Source: Biscogniauxia marginata
Taxonomy: Eukaryota > Ascomycota > Sordariomycetes > Xylariales > Xylariaceae
Direction of reading: 5' to 3'
Length of the DNA stretch: 64,000 nucleotides
Assembly (NCBI GenBank): GCA_022695795.1
Contig: MU404148.1
Span: 62,001-126,000, forward strand
Of this stretch, positions 34,309 to 46,200 are shown one piece after another; position 1 is the first letter of the stretch; each line of letters starts with the position of its first letter. Below the pieces are notes generated by a model. The model searched no databases, had not been told where the DNA came from, and was given only the letters and a program-made list of their open reading frames with translations. A program made the position numbers and the translations under genes.

Positions 34309-35590
34309 ATTGTTGCTCGACAATTAAAATCGAGGTCGGTTAATGATATCACATACACTCAACCAAACCTGTCTGGGATAAAGTTGCACTATGAATAGCC
34401 AGTGTCGCATCCCTGTGCTTGTATGGCGGCGTGTATAAGTGTTATAGGGCATTGCGGGGGAGCTGGCCACACGATGGCAGTTGAGTTGTTCCTTGCCACC
34501 TAATGGACGAACGAAGCATGTACATACAATAGGAATTCCCTAGTGGATATATTATGACGGGGCAGCTCGTCCTCTGGCGTTCGGTATGGTGGGAATTGAT
34601 TGGAGGTTCGGAAAAATGAATGACTAAGCAGACAACCCAAGTCTGAAAGAAAATTGAATTGAGCAATGAACTCGTCACTCAAATATCTACTCTATGCTAT
34701 GTGTGCTTTACCTTAATTGACCCTATGGTCGTAGCCCTTGAGTCAATGACTGATCGATATCTAACTCTGGATATACACCTAAGGTATGTGTCAGTATACT
34801 CATCTTGAGCCACTATGTAAAACATGTACATGTTAACTTAGGTTTATGCCTCGTACGTATCAACGTACATTCAACTTCCAACACGTAGTGATATTCATGG
34901 TCAGTGTATCGTTATTATAAATCATGCAAGGTTTATATACCATATTAAATCATTATATGGGACTAACGTAGCGAGACAAGAAAAAAGGGGGAAGGGGTAA
35001 AGACAGGATAGGCAAATTCATGAATATAAATAAGTCCGTTGCAGTTATATTGTGTCAAAGTTTTAAATGAAGGTCAACGTACCTAATATGTTGTATTATC
35101 GATTACCGGATGGGGGAAGTATATGAGGTATTATCTCGGTATTTTCAAGAAAAATCAACCATTTTAGATATTTGGTAAAAAACTTTTTATATAAATAGAT
35201 ATATAATTCATCGACGCGTATAACTCATTACGCAATGTAGGTAGATACTATATGATATGATATAGGTCTGTCTAATCTCTAAGAGGGTGAAAAGAGGACG
35301 GCTGGGTGAAATCTGCGCGTGGGAAAACTGGCTGACTAGATAGCTAAGGTAGGTGTAGGTGACTAACTGAACGACGACTCTATCTGCGTTGCGTAGAGTC
35401 TTCCTCTATGTGAAAAAAGAAGAACAATAGAAACGCATAAGCATTTACCTTGCCTCTTCAATGTAGTAAGTAGTAATGCAAAGGGAATAAGTAAACGTGC
35501 AATATCGTAAAAATAGGGCCTCTTGCAACAACGTTGACATCATCAAATCCCACTCCATACGTTCCACCACCTACTCACTCACTCATGCTC

Positions 35591-35621
<31 letters not shown>

Positions 35622-36201
35622 AAGCCGCGGCCAGTCCGGGATCTCTCTCCCAACTTCCCATCCGTAAGGGTCTCTATACCTGAAGCCCAAATTGACACAA
35701 GGCAAACGCATACCTCTAGAATAGGAGGATGTGTTAAATGCCAAGAGGGCAAACAAAGCAAGCAAGGCCCTCTCAATTAACCAGCTCCTTGGCAACTTGT
35801 CTTGGTAGTCATCCATAAACCCTGGTACCCCCTTTTTTTCCCCCCTCAAAACGAAAAAGATCCTCAAAACACCACCCTTCGGGATCTCGTCGTTCATGAC
35901 GGGGAGCTTTTTTTTTTTTTTTCGTGAAGATACCAAGGAGCCCGAATAATGGCCGGACTGGCAAACGTGAGACAGCCCCTTCGGAAAACTTGGACCGAAA
36001 ACGCCTTTGTAAATGCAATCGAGAAAGCATCTAGTCGCGGCTCCCCTACCCGTTGTGATAAGTAGTACAAACCCAACGCAAATGCCGAGGGAAAAAAACA
36101 AAAAGCCAATAACTTGGCCATCATGTAGTGCGTAACGAGCAAAGTATATATAGGAGAATGCGATGCGATGCGATGAGATGCGGGCTGTTGCACGTGCGCT
36201 C
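34309..36201. other. Convergent spacer after OLE1
   Basis: About 1.9 kb, AT-rich between about 34680 and 35560. I see no gene. A (CT)n microsatellite lies at about 35593–35621 and a T tract at about 35909–35922. Confidence 0.55.
35593..35621. repeat. (CT)n microsatellite
   Basis: An uninterrupted run of about 14 CT units lies in the spacer between OLE1 and the SNF2-RING gene. Confidence 0.9.
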
Positions 36202-39200
36202 TCATCGGAAGAGCTCACGCAAATCCATGAGCTTCTGCTTTGCAGCCTCTGCCTTGTCCATAACCCTATTCCGGTCCATGCTAAGGCTGGCCAGCTTCAT
36301 CTTCTTTTCCTGGAGGGCCAGCATCTTCTCTTCGATGCTTCCGCTCATGATGTACCTGACCGTGCGGACCGGTCTCTTTTGTCCGAGGCGGTGCACGCGG
36401 TCGACAGCCTGGGCTTCTGCGGCCGGGTTGTACTGAGGCTCCATCACGTATACGCTATTCGCGGTGGTGAGATTAAGACCAAGGCCACCAGCCGAGATAG
36501 ATACGAGAATAACGTGAACCGACTTGTCCTCACGGAAAGCCTCCATGGCTGCGCTTCGAGCGATACGAGTCATTTTGCCATCGAGGCGCGTGTATTTGAT
36601 ACCAACGTTATCCAAAGCAGTTTCGATCAGGTCGAGGTGAGACGTCCAGGCAGAGAAGACAACTGACTTGAAAGGGGGCTCGTCAGGCTGAGCCTCGCTC
36701 TCGGCTTTTGACTTCAGGAGATCATCTAACAGAGCACGAGTCTTGGTGTGCGGTCCCGTATAGCCAGTATATCCATCTTTACTTCTAGATTTGCTCTCGT
36801 TTTTAGATTGCCGATGTCCTTCGTGTTCAACCTCGATCTTGCTCTTTCGGAGTTCGTTATATGCAAAGCGTATGTGAGTTTGGCAGACTGGACAAGTACC
36901 CGAACCTTGGCTGCCAACTTCTTCGTCCCATGATTTGATGCAACTAGGGCAGAGAAGGTGGAAACAAGCCGTCATGTAGCCTATTACATCCTCCTCACGC
37001 TCGGAGGCGATTTCTGCGCCATCATTTGCACCGATTCTGCGTTGGCACGAGATGCAGAGGTCGCTGTTGGTTTCCTGCATTAGTGCAAATGCCTCGTAGG
37101 CCCTTGACTCTGCCAATACCGGCTTTTCGTCTTCCTCGTCGCTATCCAGATCTATCGCCGAATCCTCCGTCATACCTTGAACAAGTTCAAGGTCAGAGTC
37201 ATTTAGAAGATCCCTCCCATGTGCGGAAATAAGTCGAAGCCTGAGGATAGATTGAAGAATGTGAATATAAGTTTTGCCACCTATCATCTTCTCTCTGCCC
37301 GCGGCAAGCACTTGGACCTTATCTTGTGCACTCTTCTCGAACAGTTCATATAGCTTGCGCTCGTTGGGGGAGAAATCTAGTCGGATAATCTGGTCGGTTC
37401 TGGGAGGAAGATCGATCTTGTCTTTGAGGCGTCTAAGAGTAACACTATCAACCAGGACTCGGAGTTTTGGTACAATCTCTGGGTCACAAATTTTGAATGG
37501 AGCCGTGATGTACTGGGTGAATTTTCCCTTCTCGTCGAATGGCTTAAGGCGGAGGAAAGCAAGAAGAGCCGCGAGATCATCCAGCTTGTTCTGGACAGGA
37601 GTGCCTGTAACTGCCCAGCGGCGGCTAGCTTGCAGACGACAGATAGCCTTGAACTGTAGAGTCGACTGCTCTCGGATCATATGTGCTTCGTCAAGTACAA
37701 CGCGGAACCAGCCTATCTCTTCGAGAGGGTAAGGCCCGGGCCGGCCTTTGTTACGAGCGGCGACTTCGCTGGCTACCGACCCATAAGTCGTCAGTACAAT
37801 GTCATAGTCAGCAAGCTTCCCAGCATCTTTGAGGCGATTAGATCCATGATAGATGTAATATTTCAGCGTGCCCGGTTTAATGTGGGCCTTGATCTGCTCT
37901 TCCCAGTTGGCAATCGTACTAAGAGGACTGACCAGAAGAGTCGCTTTCCCGTTCTGTTTAAGGCGTGTCAGAGCGAGCGGTTCTGGGGTAGGCACGTCAA
38001 ACCGCCTTGAAGGATCTGTATTCTTCTTCGGAGCTGGAGCTTGCGGCTGAATTGGGGCCGCTTCTGACCATTTCTCTGCGTCGTCGAGGGAGCCAGTAAT
38101 AAGGGCTAATATGCTGAGCGTCTTTCCCAGACCCATCATATCAGCAAGTATGCCACCGAGAGTCTCGGGGGGCTCTTCACGATGTGAGGAGCCAGTGATG
38201 ACATTATGGTAAAATTTCTGGCCATTATTTGCCGTGCGGACCTGCCAGAAGGAGTCGGCAGTTTTCCCATGTAGGCTGAGCTGCCGTGGTTGCTCTTTCT
38301 TTGTCATGAAGTAAAGGCCCTGCTTCTGGTGCTTGAGAAGTTCTGTCTGGATACGCGGGTCTGGCTCCATCTCTGGAAGATCCTCACTCTTTGTTAGTGA
38401 GTCGAAAACTCCCATGACCTCAGATCGGATCTCTTCTACGGTTCGAGACACCTGGGAAATAGGGGCAGGGGCCGAACTCGAGGCGGCTACGGACCGTTCC
38501 TTAATAGAGGAAGGTAGCGGCTTTGGCCCTTGGATTTCCTGGGGGTTCTCGTATTTGACGCCACTCTCGTAAACGAACGGTTTTCTAAGCCAGACATTCT
38601 TCTGCGACAGATATCTGCCGACAGCCCTACTGCTTTTACGAGGCCCGTAGAGAACCAGATCTAACCCATAGCTCCTGGAGGTCGCCTTGCCGGCCACCTC
38701 TCCTGGCTCCTTTCGTCTGGAATTGAGTCTGCAGTTGGTTCTGAGTTGTAGGTGGGGGGCATCGAGGAGGGGCGCAAGACCGGCAGAGGTGCTGGGGTCC
38801 ACGGCACCGACTATTGTACGAGTATGATCGTAGGCGTGGATTGCTTGCGAAGTATCGCCATGCTTTCTTTTGAGTATGATCTTGACTATAGGCCAATAGG
38901 TTGGCCCCATCAGCGCAACGGCATTGGGCTTCGGGCTCGGAACGACATGGCAATTCAACCTTGCTTGTTGAATCATGCCGAAGCAGACCTCTTCATCTGC
39001 GGGGGCCTGTAATATGACAACATCACTATCTTCAGCTGTAAAAAAATTAGTTTCGGTATACGACCTGATAGGGAGCCAGAACTTACCAGCATCAGTAAGA
39101 TCAACCATCTCGACACTCTGGGTCGAAGGCTTCGGCGCCGCTCCCTGTCGCTTGTCCTTGACGTATTGTCCAATCACGCCATTACCGCCACCTCCAAAGC

Positions 39201-39728
39201 CATGTTTGTATTCGGCACCGTCCTCGGCCTCAAGCCTCCGTCGCTTCTGCTGGGGTACAACTGTTCGTTCCTCTACATTATTCATGCGCTCGATCATGCT
39301 GCCGGCACCATTGGCCCCATTTGCATAAGCCACGGCGTGTCCATTGGTTTGGATAGGTCGCTGAGGAAAGGATAGCTGGGCATCGGGCATGGAGGTGTCG
39401 CCGGGGCTCGTGAACTGGAACTCAACCGGAGTTGGGCTTGGGGCGTGAAAGGGCCTCGGGGAACTATCGTTCTGGGCAGACGATGCCGTATAGCCTCTCG
39501 GGTTGAGGAGAAGAGCGGGATTATAGTCGGTCCTCAGGGTGGAATTCGCCGGCGTCGGGGGTTCGTTGCGCATAGGGCCTGTGTGCAAAGACGAAATACT
39601 GTAAGCGCCATCTCGAGATGCATAGATCTAGGTGCGGGGATATTATATAGAGGGACATATGATGGACGTGCTTTCATGCTAGGAAAGAGCTTGCTGTTCT
39701 TACTGTCGAGATGGTTATTCGAGGCCAT
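36202..39728 (-). CDS. RAD5/HLTF-like SNF2 ATPase with RING finger
   Basis: Preferred model: exon 1 39728–39704 (8 codons plus one base), exon 2 39578–39087, exon 3 39035–36202, giving 1116 residues. A shorter model starts at the ATG 39573. The 51-nt intron at 39036–39086 has GTAAGT and TTTTTTACAG ends, is a multiple of three and has no stop, so retention keeps the frame open. A disordered N-terminus is followed by a divergent HIRAN-like stretch ending LAPLLDAP. The SNF2 ATPase has MGLGKT near 475 and DEAH near 622. It is split by a RING finger (CISC … CFHLLCPSC … CPVC, about 830–887) before the C-terminal helicase lobe (QAVDRVHRLGQ). This order is typical of Rad5/HLTF enzymes, which combine DNA translocation with ubiquitin ligation in DNA-damage tolerance. 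The exact orthologue is not settled. Confidence 0.87.
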
Positions 39729-41158
39729 GTTGCCCACTCTACTTTCGTCCCTTCACAATCAGAAAAGTGGCTACTTGCAGGGTTGTCCTCGGAGTGTCCA
39801 AGTGGGGAGATGAAGACTTCATGTCAAAGACCAAGGGATTGTGCGTGGGTGCAAGCAGGATGCGCAGGCAGGTTTGCTTCTATGTGTAGGGTAGGGTGCG
39901 TGGGAATGAGCGTGGATGCCAACGAGGGAATGGGGAACAAAGAAGAACGCCCCAGGTGCTAGGAGTGAGTAGAAGGGGACGAAAAAAAAGAGAATAGAAA
40001 TTGCACAGCGTCGATGGGCTGGCCGGCGACAAAGCAGGATAGGCAGTCTGCAAGGCTGGAATGGAGTAAATTAACGAGAAGGGCACGACAGCGTGAGGCT
40101 GAGGGGAAATTAAGCATTAAGCGGGATGGTGGGAGAGGCGAATGGACGAATGGATGAAAGGATGCGCCAGCCTGAGTCAAGGCCAAGTGCATCACGAGGA
40201 CATTTTAGGAGATGCAATCGTCTGGTTGCAGGACTGAAGGTATTCCCATTTGTCTAGGTGGTGTCCAGGTGGTGTCCAGGTACTGTGTAGTAGGTTTTGG
40301 GGTACATGGGGTATGCAGATATACCGTCTACTCGAGCTATCAGTACTGACTAAGTACCTATCAGTGACGATGGCGGCCACTGATAGGCGCAACAACCCCC
40401 CGGGCCTTAGCGCGCCCGCACGCAGCCCCCCGTGCTTCCGTGCAGCCCCCCTGTCGTTCTTGCCTGATGGTGCTGCAAATGAGAAAAGGCTTGATTGGTC
40501 TTCTGACCTGCTGGCGCCGCATCAAACCTCTGTTGCGTTGTGGTTCGTGTGGCACGTGCCCGCCGATCCAGACAGGCAGCCCCGTTTTTCTGCGCTGAGA
40601 TTGCAGATGCATCCATGCTGATCCTTAGCAACCACCCATCCGTCAGCATCGTGTAAATTGCTCTCCACGAATAGATCCTCTTGATCACGCCCTCCCCCTA
40701 CGAAACGTCTTTGCAGCACTATACATATTCAGATCATATGATGCTCGTGTGCCTACCTATTTGATATTGTAACGTATAATTTAGCCATCCCTTTCCCCTT
40801 GTTCCCATCTCTCTCTTTTATCCCTCCTTTTTCTTTTCTTTTCTCGGTACAGGAAGCAAATACATTGGTTGGCACCCCCCGCCGTTTGAAATCATGTTGA
40901 TTTCCTTGTGAGTACCAGATACATCAAAAAGGACAACTAACTCCCCCAAAATACCTAGAGATACCTTGTCTGTTTCAGAGTGGTGTTCCCGGACATACCC
41001 CCTATGACCGGTATTTCATCGCACCAAGGTTGGTAGTGGGACTATGAACTTGGTACACGGATCGAAAAAGGTCGTACTCCCGCCACGCCTGGTGTTCTGC
41101 CACTGCACTAGCAATGCAAGCGGTGGCCCAAGATCTTTCGAGCATCGCACAAATTAGG
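39729..41158. other. Intergenic spacer
   Basis: About 1.4 kb with no supported gene. The first half is the probable promoter of the SNF2-RING gene. A duplicated GGTGTCCAGGT word lies at about 40259–40280. Confidence 0.45.
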
Positions 41159-41650
41159 TTAACCACCCTGTTTGGCCTCTGGAGACGATCCTTCGCCCTT
41201 GGTGACAATTTCATGCCGAAGCAACGAGGCAATGATCGTGTCACTGCCATGATACGAGTCGCCCTTGTGGCTGCGGCTGCGGCTTCTGGTTCTTCGACGC
41301 CTTCGTTTGGGCGTACCTTGGGTGTTTGGGGATCGAGATCGGGAAGGGGACTGGCTCCGATGACGGTTCAATTGGAAAACTCGAAGTAATTTGCGGCGCG
41401 TAGGGCTTAGTGAGCACCTTTGCTGTGACATGTTCTTTGACATGTCAGATCGTGAGGTTGAACGGTTTCTGCAACGGCCGCGAAATGTGGCCGACTCCCC
41501 CGAAGGAAGCTGGGTTGTCGTGACCGTCAAGGCATCCTGTGGACTGCGTCGTCTTTTCCGACCTCGCTGACTGTCGGGCTCGGGCGAGGAGAAGGTGATA
41601 AGTTTGATTTCGCATATGCTTTTGTTTGCCGTTGCTTGCGTAGCCATCAT
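41159..41650 (-). CDS. Small Arg/Ser-rich basic protein, 163 aa
   Basis: The frame opens at a double ATG (41650) and runs 163 codons to a stop at 41159. The N-terminus is ordinary (ICEIKLITFSSPEPDSQ). The middle is rich in Arg and Ser, with SRSRSP, KRRRRRTRSRSRSHK and other dipeptides reminiscent of nuclear speckle or RNA-binding proteins, but there is no RRM. The C-terminus (DTIIASLLRHEIVTKGE) looks non-random and is not low-complexity. I recognise no family. There is no signal peptide or membrane segment; a nuclear location is likely from the basic runs. A shorter frame on the other strand overlaps it and seems a shadow. Support comes from composition and an uninterrupted frame only. Confidence 0.42.
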   Translation of the reverse strand: MMATQATANKSICEIKLITFSSPEPDSQRGRKRRRSPQDALTVTTTQLPSGESATFRGRCRNRSTSRSDMSKNMSQQRCSLSPTRRKLLRVFQLNRHRSQSPSRSRSPNTQGTPKRRRRRTRSRSRSHKGDSYHGSDTIIASLLRHEIVTKGEGSSPEAKQGG

Positions 41651-43730
41651 GATTCGCTAGCGACGAGTTGGTCGAGCGGACGTAGTAAGGAAAAAGGTTG
41701 ACAACTAACAAGCTTGGCTGGATGAAAGATCTTTGCCAGCGTCCCGTAGGGATACAAACGATATTGGTAAATTGATGGCCCTCGGCGGATTTAGTATCAA
41801 ATTTGATAGTATACCCTCTGATAACTGGTAAAGTGAAGACAGGCTGGCCTTGATTCTACCTAAGTAGGTTTTGATTTCGGTAGGCGTCTATACTTGAGAA
41901 CCCAAAATGAGATGAGGGATAAACCAGCGGTCAGGGAGGAAGGACTCTTTTATAGAAGGATATAGATGATCTTGAAATGCGTCGGCCCTTTCCGCATGAT
42001 AAAACAAGGAAGGGGGAAAGACAAAAGATCAACGACGGCCCCAGTTAGAGAGCGCAATACAGAGGGGGCTGATCGACGTTTTCTCCTGAGGATCTTCAAC
42101 TCGAGACAGAATCTTGGACAGAGTCTTGGGGTTGTATCTCTCTGTAGGCCGACGGATATGATGCGATTGGCCAGCTCAGACTGACTTGGTATGTAGCGAT
42201 GAGTGCTTGACGTAAAGTCTGCCGGACCAGCCCAACTCTATCCGCATAGTTCCACACTTAGTGGCCGGGCGGATTGCACGTTTATGCCCGCTAATTGTTA
42301 ACGGCCTACGAGGGCAATAGATGCTGTCGATAATTTATGGACAGTTTTTTCTAGGTTATAGTTTTCTGACGGTGCAAGAAAGGCTCCAGAGATGGTTTCT
42401 ATAATCCTAGTACAACTTGGGCTGCAGATGATTCGGGTGTTTCAGCCTATTGAATTGCCGCCGGTTCAGTATTCATGTACGAGATCGCGCGATAGTCGCT
42501 CCATCGGCTTGATTGGGGATGATCCCGCTCAATCCTAACTTGTCTGGTGACTTGTCTGGTGACTTGTCTGGTTAGAAGAAATTTACTACCGTCTTTGATC
42601 ATAACCTCCACGGACGCTGTTCCATCAAGCTTCTCGCCACGAACGGGGATACATGCCGATAGATTTGGAGTTCCGAGTGACATCGCGACAGTGATGCAAA
42701 CGGGAGACTCCGAAAGCCTATGTGCCACTAAGTGTCAAAACGCTACGTCCCGGTTATCTATCTACACAAGTGTCCATGTATGTTATATTAACTGAAAGTG
42801 TTGGGACAGACGGGTGATCGCTTGAGTAGCAATATGGCTACTTAGAAGGGTCCTGTCGGGAGCTAATGTACTCAAGATGCAGGAGTGGAATGGAATAGAC
42901 TGTAGCTGTAACTGCTCGTCGATAAGATCAAGGCCTCTCTCTGTTGGTACAACACGGCAAAAGATGGAGAATGCGGGGAATCCTGCGATATTGAACTGCA
43001 GGAAGGGCCCTGAACTACCTCATATCGGTCTTCATTGGTAGGTATTCATTGGTATTGATATTGACAGTGTAGGTAGGTAGGTAGGTATGCAAATATGTAT
43101 AAATAAAAACCAAGGCTTGCATAGGGGAATATTATCAATACTGCATACTACGATATGTACGACTCATGCACTTGTAGTGGGTCGGGTATGGGGTGGCGCT
43201 CGGGAGAACTAGTCTAGGCACCCAATAGAAAGCCGGGATTCCCGAAGCTAAGCTGCCCAAACTACCTAGCCCTAAGGTAGACTAGGCCCCTACAGCACTG
43301 CTACTGTGTACCTAGGTCGAGCGTAGGAAGGGAAGATGGACAGCTGACGTGACGTGTCTCGACACAGACAAGCTTAAATCCATCTTCCCTTAGGTAACTC
43401 GTACGAGAGACCCTGGCATCAATACTTTTTTAAAAATTCATTATTTGTTGTTTTGTTGTTGTCTTGTCTCGCCGGTGGCTTCAGCTTCTCTATCGAACTG
43501 GATTGCCCTTCGATTCTTGTCTCTCGTTGGAAAAGAAATATTATTGGTGATTATTTCATTGTTGATCTGGAACATACCATACGCAGCCCCCTTTTGCGAT
43601 TTGAGGTCCTAATCAAACTTCCCTGTAATAGCATGCGATAATCTCAGCTGCTACCACAACATAACAAAGACAACGACGACAATTGCATCCTCGTCTATCT
43701 GCTGCTGCCGTCGCTGCCGCCGCCGCCATC
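41651..43730. other. Spacer upstream of LSB6
   Basis: About 2.1 kb with no clear gene. It holds a 12-bp tandem repeat at 42539–42572, a TAGG run near 43072–43087 and a T/G-rich leader before LSB6. Several 60–90-codon frames exist but none has a recognisable domain. Confidence 0.45.
42539..42572. repeat. 12-bp tandem repeat, three copies
   Basis: CTTGTCTGGTGA is repeated nearly three times head to tail with no mismatch. On the minus strand it lies inside a short open frame, where it would read as TRQV units, but that frame has no other support. Confidence 0.85.
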
Positions 43731-46200
43731 ATGCCGCGAAACCGTCCAGCCACTACAGGCTATGAACGCCTGGCCCAGGCCGAACAATTCAGTGACGAAT
43801 CCGACGACGATTATCTTGCTCAGAGTTCTTCCTCACTTCAGCCGCAGTCTGCTCCTCGATTTACCTCCGTCTCCCAACCGAGACCTCGTTCCGGTATGAC
43901 TTCCCCTAAAGCAACTGCTAGGCAGAGATACCGCCCGAGCCGGACAAGGAGCAACTCTGGTGTCGACCTCAAAGCTATAAACGCCCGCCTAGAAAGATGG
44001 GCCGAGGAGATCGCTTCCAAGTTCAAGAGGGGGAAAGGGAAAGGCCATCCAGGCGAAGACGAGCCCCTGGAGATACACTACAGCGTCTTCCAACCTCCCG
44101 AGGGCGTACGTCCTGCTACTGCCGAGACCCTTGCTGCTATGCCTGAACCTGCTATGTCTAAGGCAGAATTCGAGGACGTCGTTCAGAGCGTGAGGGTCGC
44201 CATCGACCAGGGGATGCACCCGAGCATGATTACTCAAGGCAGCTCTGGAAGTTATTTTGCCCGGAATACCGACGGTAAGATCGTCGGTGTGTTCAAACCC
44301 AAGGATGAGGAACCATATGCAGCCGGAAACCCCAAGTGGAACAAGTGGATTCATCGAAACCTCTTCCCTTGCTGTTTCGGGCGAGCATGGTATGTTTTTC
44401 CAGACCGAGGGGACGCTGAGAAATGCTTGTTTCTGACTCTACTAGCTTGATTCCTAACCTGTCCTATGTGAGTGAGGCCGCGGCGTACACTCTAGATTGC
44501 CAACTCCGAACCCACATGGTTCCCTACACGGATGTTGTCTATTTATCCTCTAAATCCTTTCATTATCCATACTGGGACCGTCGGAGCTACTATAGGAAGA
44601 AGAAGCCTCTACCGGCGAAGCCGGGAAGCTTCCAGGTCTTTCTTAAAGGTTTCAAGGACGCCAATATCTTTCTGAGGGAGCATCCTTGGCCGGACCAGTA
44701 CTCCTCTGGATTCCGCACAAACGACACCCATCGAAATCGGAGGAAGCGGTGGACTAACAGCTGTCGGCCGTCTAGCAGACGGTTCCACGATGACAGCGAG
44801 AGCGACGATGAGCATGGTTATTTCGAACAACGGCCGCTTGGGCCGGATAATTTCATGTGGACCGACTCTTTAAAGCAGTCGTTTCGGGAAGAGCTTGAGA
44901 AGCTAGTAATCCTAGATTATATTATGCGGAATACGGATAGAGGTCTGGACAACTGGATGGTTAAGGTAGACTGGGAGAGCCAAGCGGTTTCGATAGCATC
45001 TGAACCCCCACAACTTAACATGGATGTGGCAGAAGACGATGACGAACCCCCTCCACGGCCAGCTGATCTACCACAGAGGAGCAAAACTAGCAGTCCTCAG
45101 CCACACCCCTACAGAGTCCAGAAGCCTATGAATGCGGCGGCCGCTGCTGCGAAACGCCCTGAGCCTAAGATCTCAATAGGGGCCATCGATAACTCGCTAT
45201 CATGGCCTTGGAAGCATCCGGATGCGTGGCGGAGGTAAGATGAATTGTTGCAATGTCGTTGAAGGCTTTCTTTATTTACATATCAACCAGTTTTCCATTC
45301 GGATGGTTATTTTTACCAGTGGACCTCATTGGACGACCTTTCTCCCAAAAGACTCGGGACCACTTCTTACCTCTTCTCACCTCGACTCAGTGGTGGAGTC
45401 AGACATCTCTTGAACTAAGAAAGGTTTTCCAAATCGACCCGGATTTTCAGGAGAAAATGTTTTCTCGTCAAATGGCTGTCATGAAGGGCCAGGCTTGGAA
45501 TGTGGTCGAGACACTGAAAACGCCAGACCACGGTCCATTGGAACTTACACGACGGTCGAAGGTCTGTGTCTGGGATGATCTCGTCGATGTCCCTGTTGCA
45601 GTGCCTATGCGCATTACCTCCACCGAGATGCGCCGGAAGGCCGAACCCGAGACCCGAAACGCCATCGCTGAGGAGATTGATATCGGTGCCGCCAACTCAT
45701 CATCCGCACCAAATAACCAAATAGATGACTTGCTCGGTTTCTCTAGCCCATTGCCGAATCCCGGCCGCTTTGAATTAGCGAGTTCGCGAGCACAATCGCC
45801 AGATGGGCGCGAGACTGTCCATTCGAACTCGCCTAACGGCAAGAAGTCACATCCACTCACAGACTCGATAACAACGGACTCAAGTGGCTCGCGGCCGAAC
45901 GTCAGCCGGGCACTCCCCCGGACAAGCTACCAAGGCCCGGCACGATCACAAGCTAATATGTACGCGCCGCACAGAGTGCGGCGGTTTTCCTTTGGCACGG
46001 GATCTGAGCGGCATAACGGCACTATCGCGCAGCACCTGCACGGCGACCGCTACGGCTACGATGATGAGGGAGAGGAAGACGATATGGGGGGAGACCTAGG
46101 ATATGCCGCCGCTGAGGGCATGGAGTCCAATAGGCGGAAAGTCATTGTCGAGCGTCTAGAGCCCGTCAAAGCGAAGAATCCAGTGTTTACTTGGTGTTAG
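43731..46200 (+). CDS. LSB6: Type II phosphatidylinositol 4-kinase
   Basis: Three exons, 43731–44389, 44446–45234 and 45291–46200, give 785 residues. Introns are 56 nt each (GTATGT…ACTAG and GTAAGA…ACCAG). The ATG at 43731 (gccatcATGC) is chosen over an open upstream stretch that has only a TTG. After a disordered N-terminus, the catalytic domain starts near QGSSGSYFA, with the ATP lysine in GVFKPKDEEPYA. The cysteine-rich LFPCCFGRAC resembles the palmitoylation motif (CCPC) of type II enzymes. The catalytic loop is DYIMRNTDRGLDNWM and the metal site is AIDNSLSWPWKHP. A long Ser-rich, acidic tail is fungal. It makes PI4P on endosome, vacuole and plasma membranes. The assignment is secure from motifs. 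Confidence 0.94.

Noticed and set aside
33136..34323. 395-codon open frame on the minus strand, antisense to OLE1
   Set aside because: It is explained by the strong C/G bias at third positions of OLE1; the product has no recognisable domain and OLE1 is certain.
35589..36218. 209-codon minus-strand frame after the SNF2-RING gene
   Set aside because: It runs through a (CT)n microsatellite and a poly-T tract and overlaps the preceding stop region; it looks like a chance frame in 3' flanking DNA.
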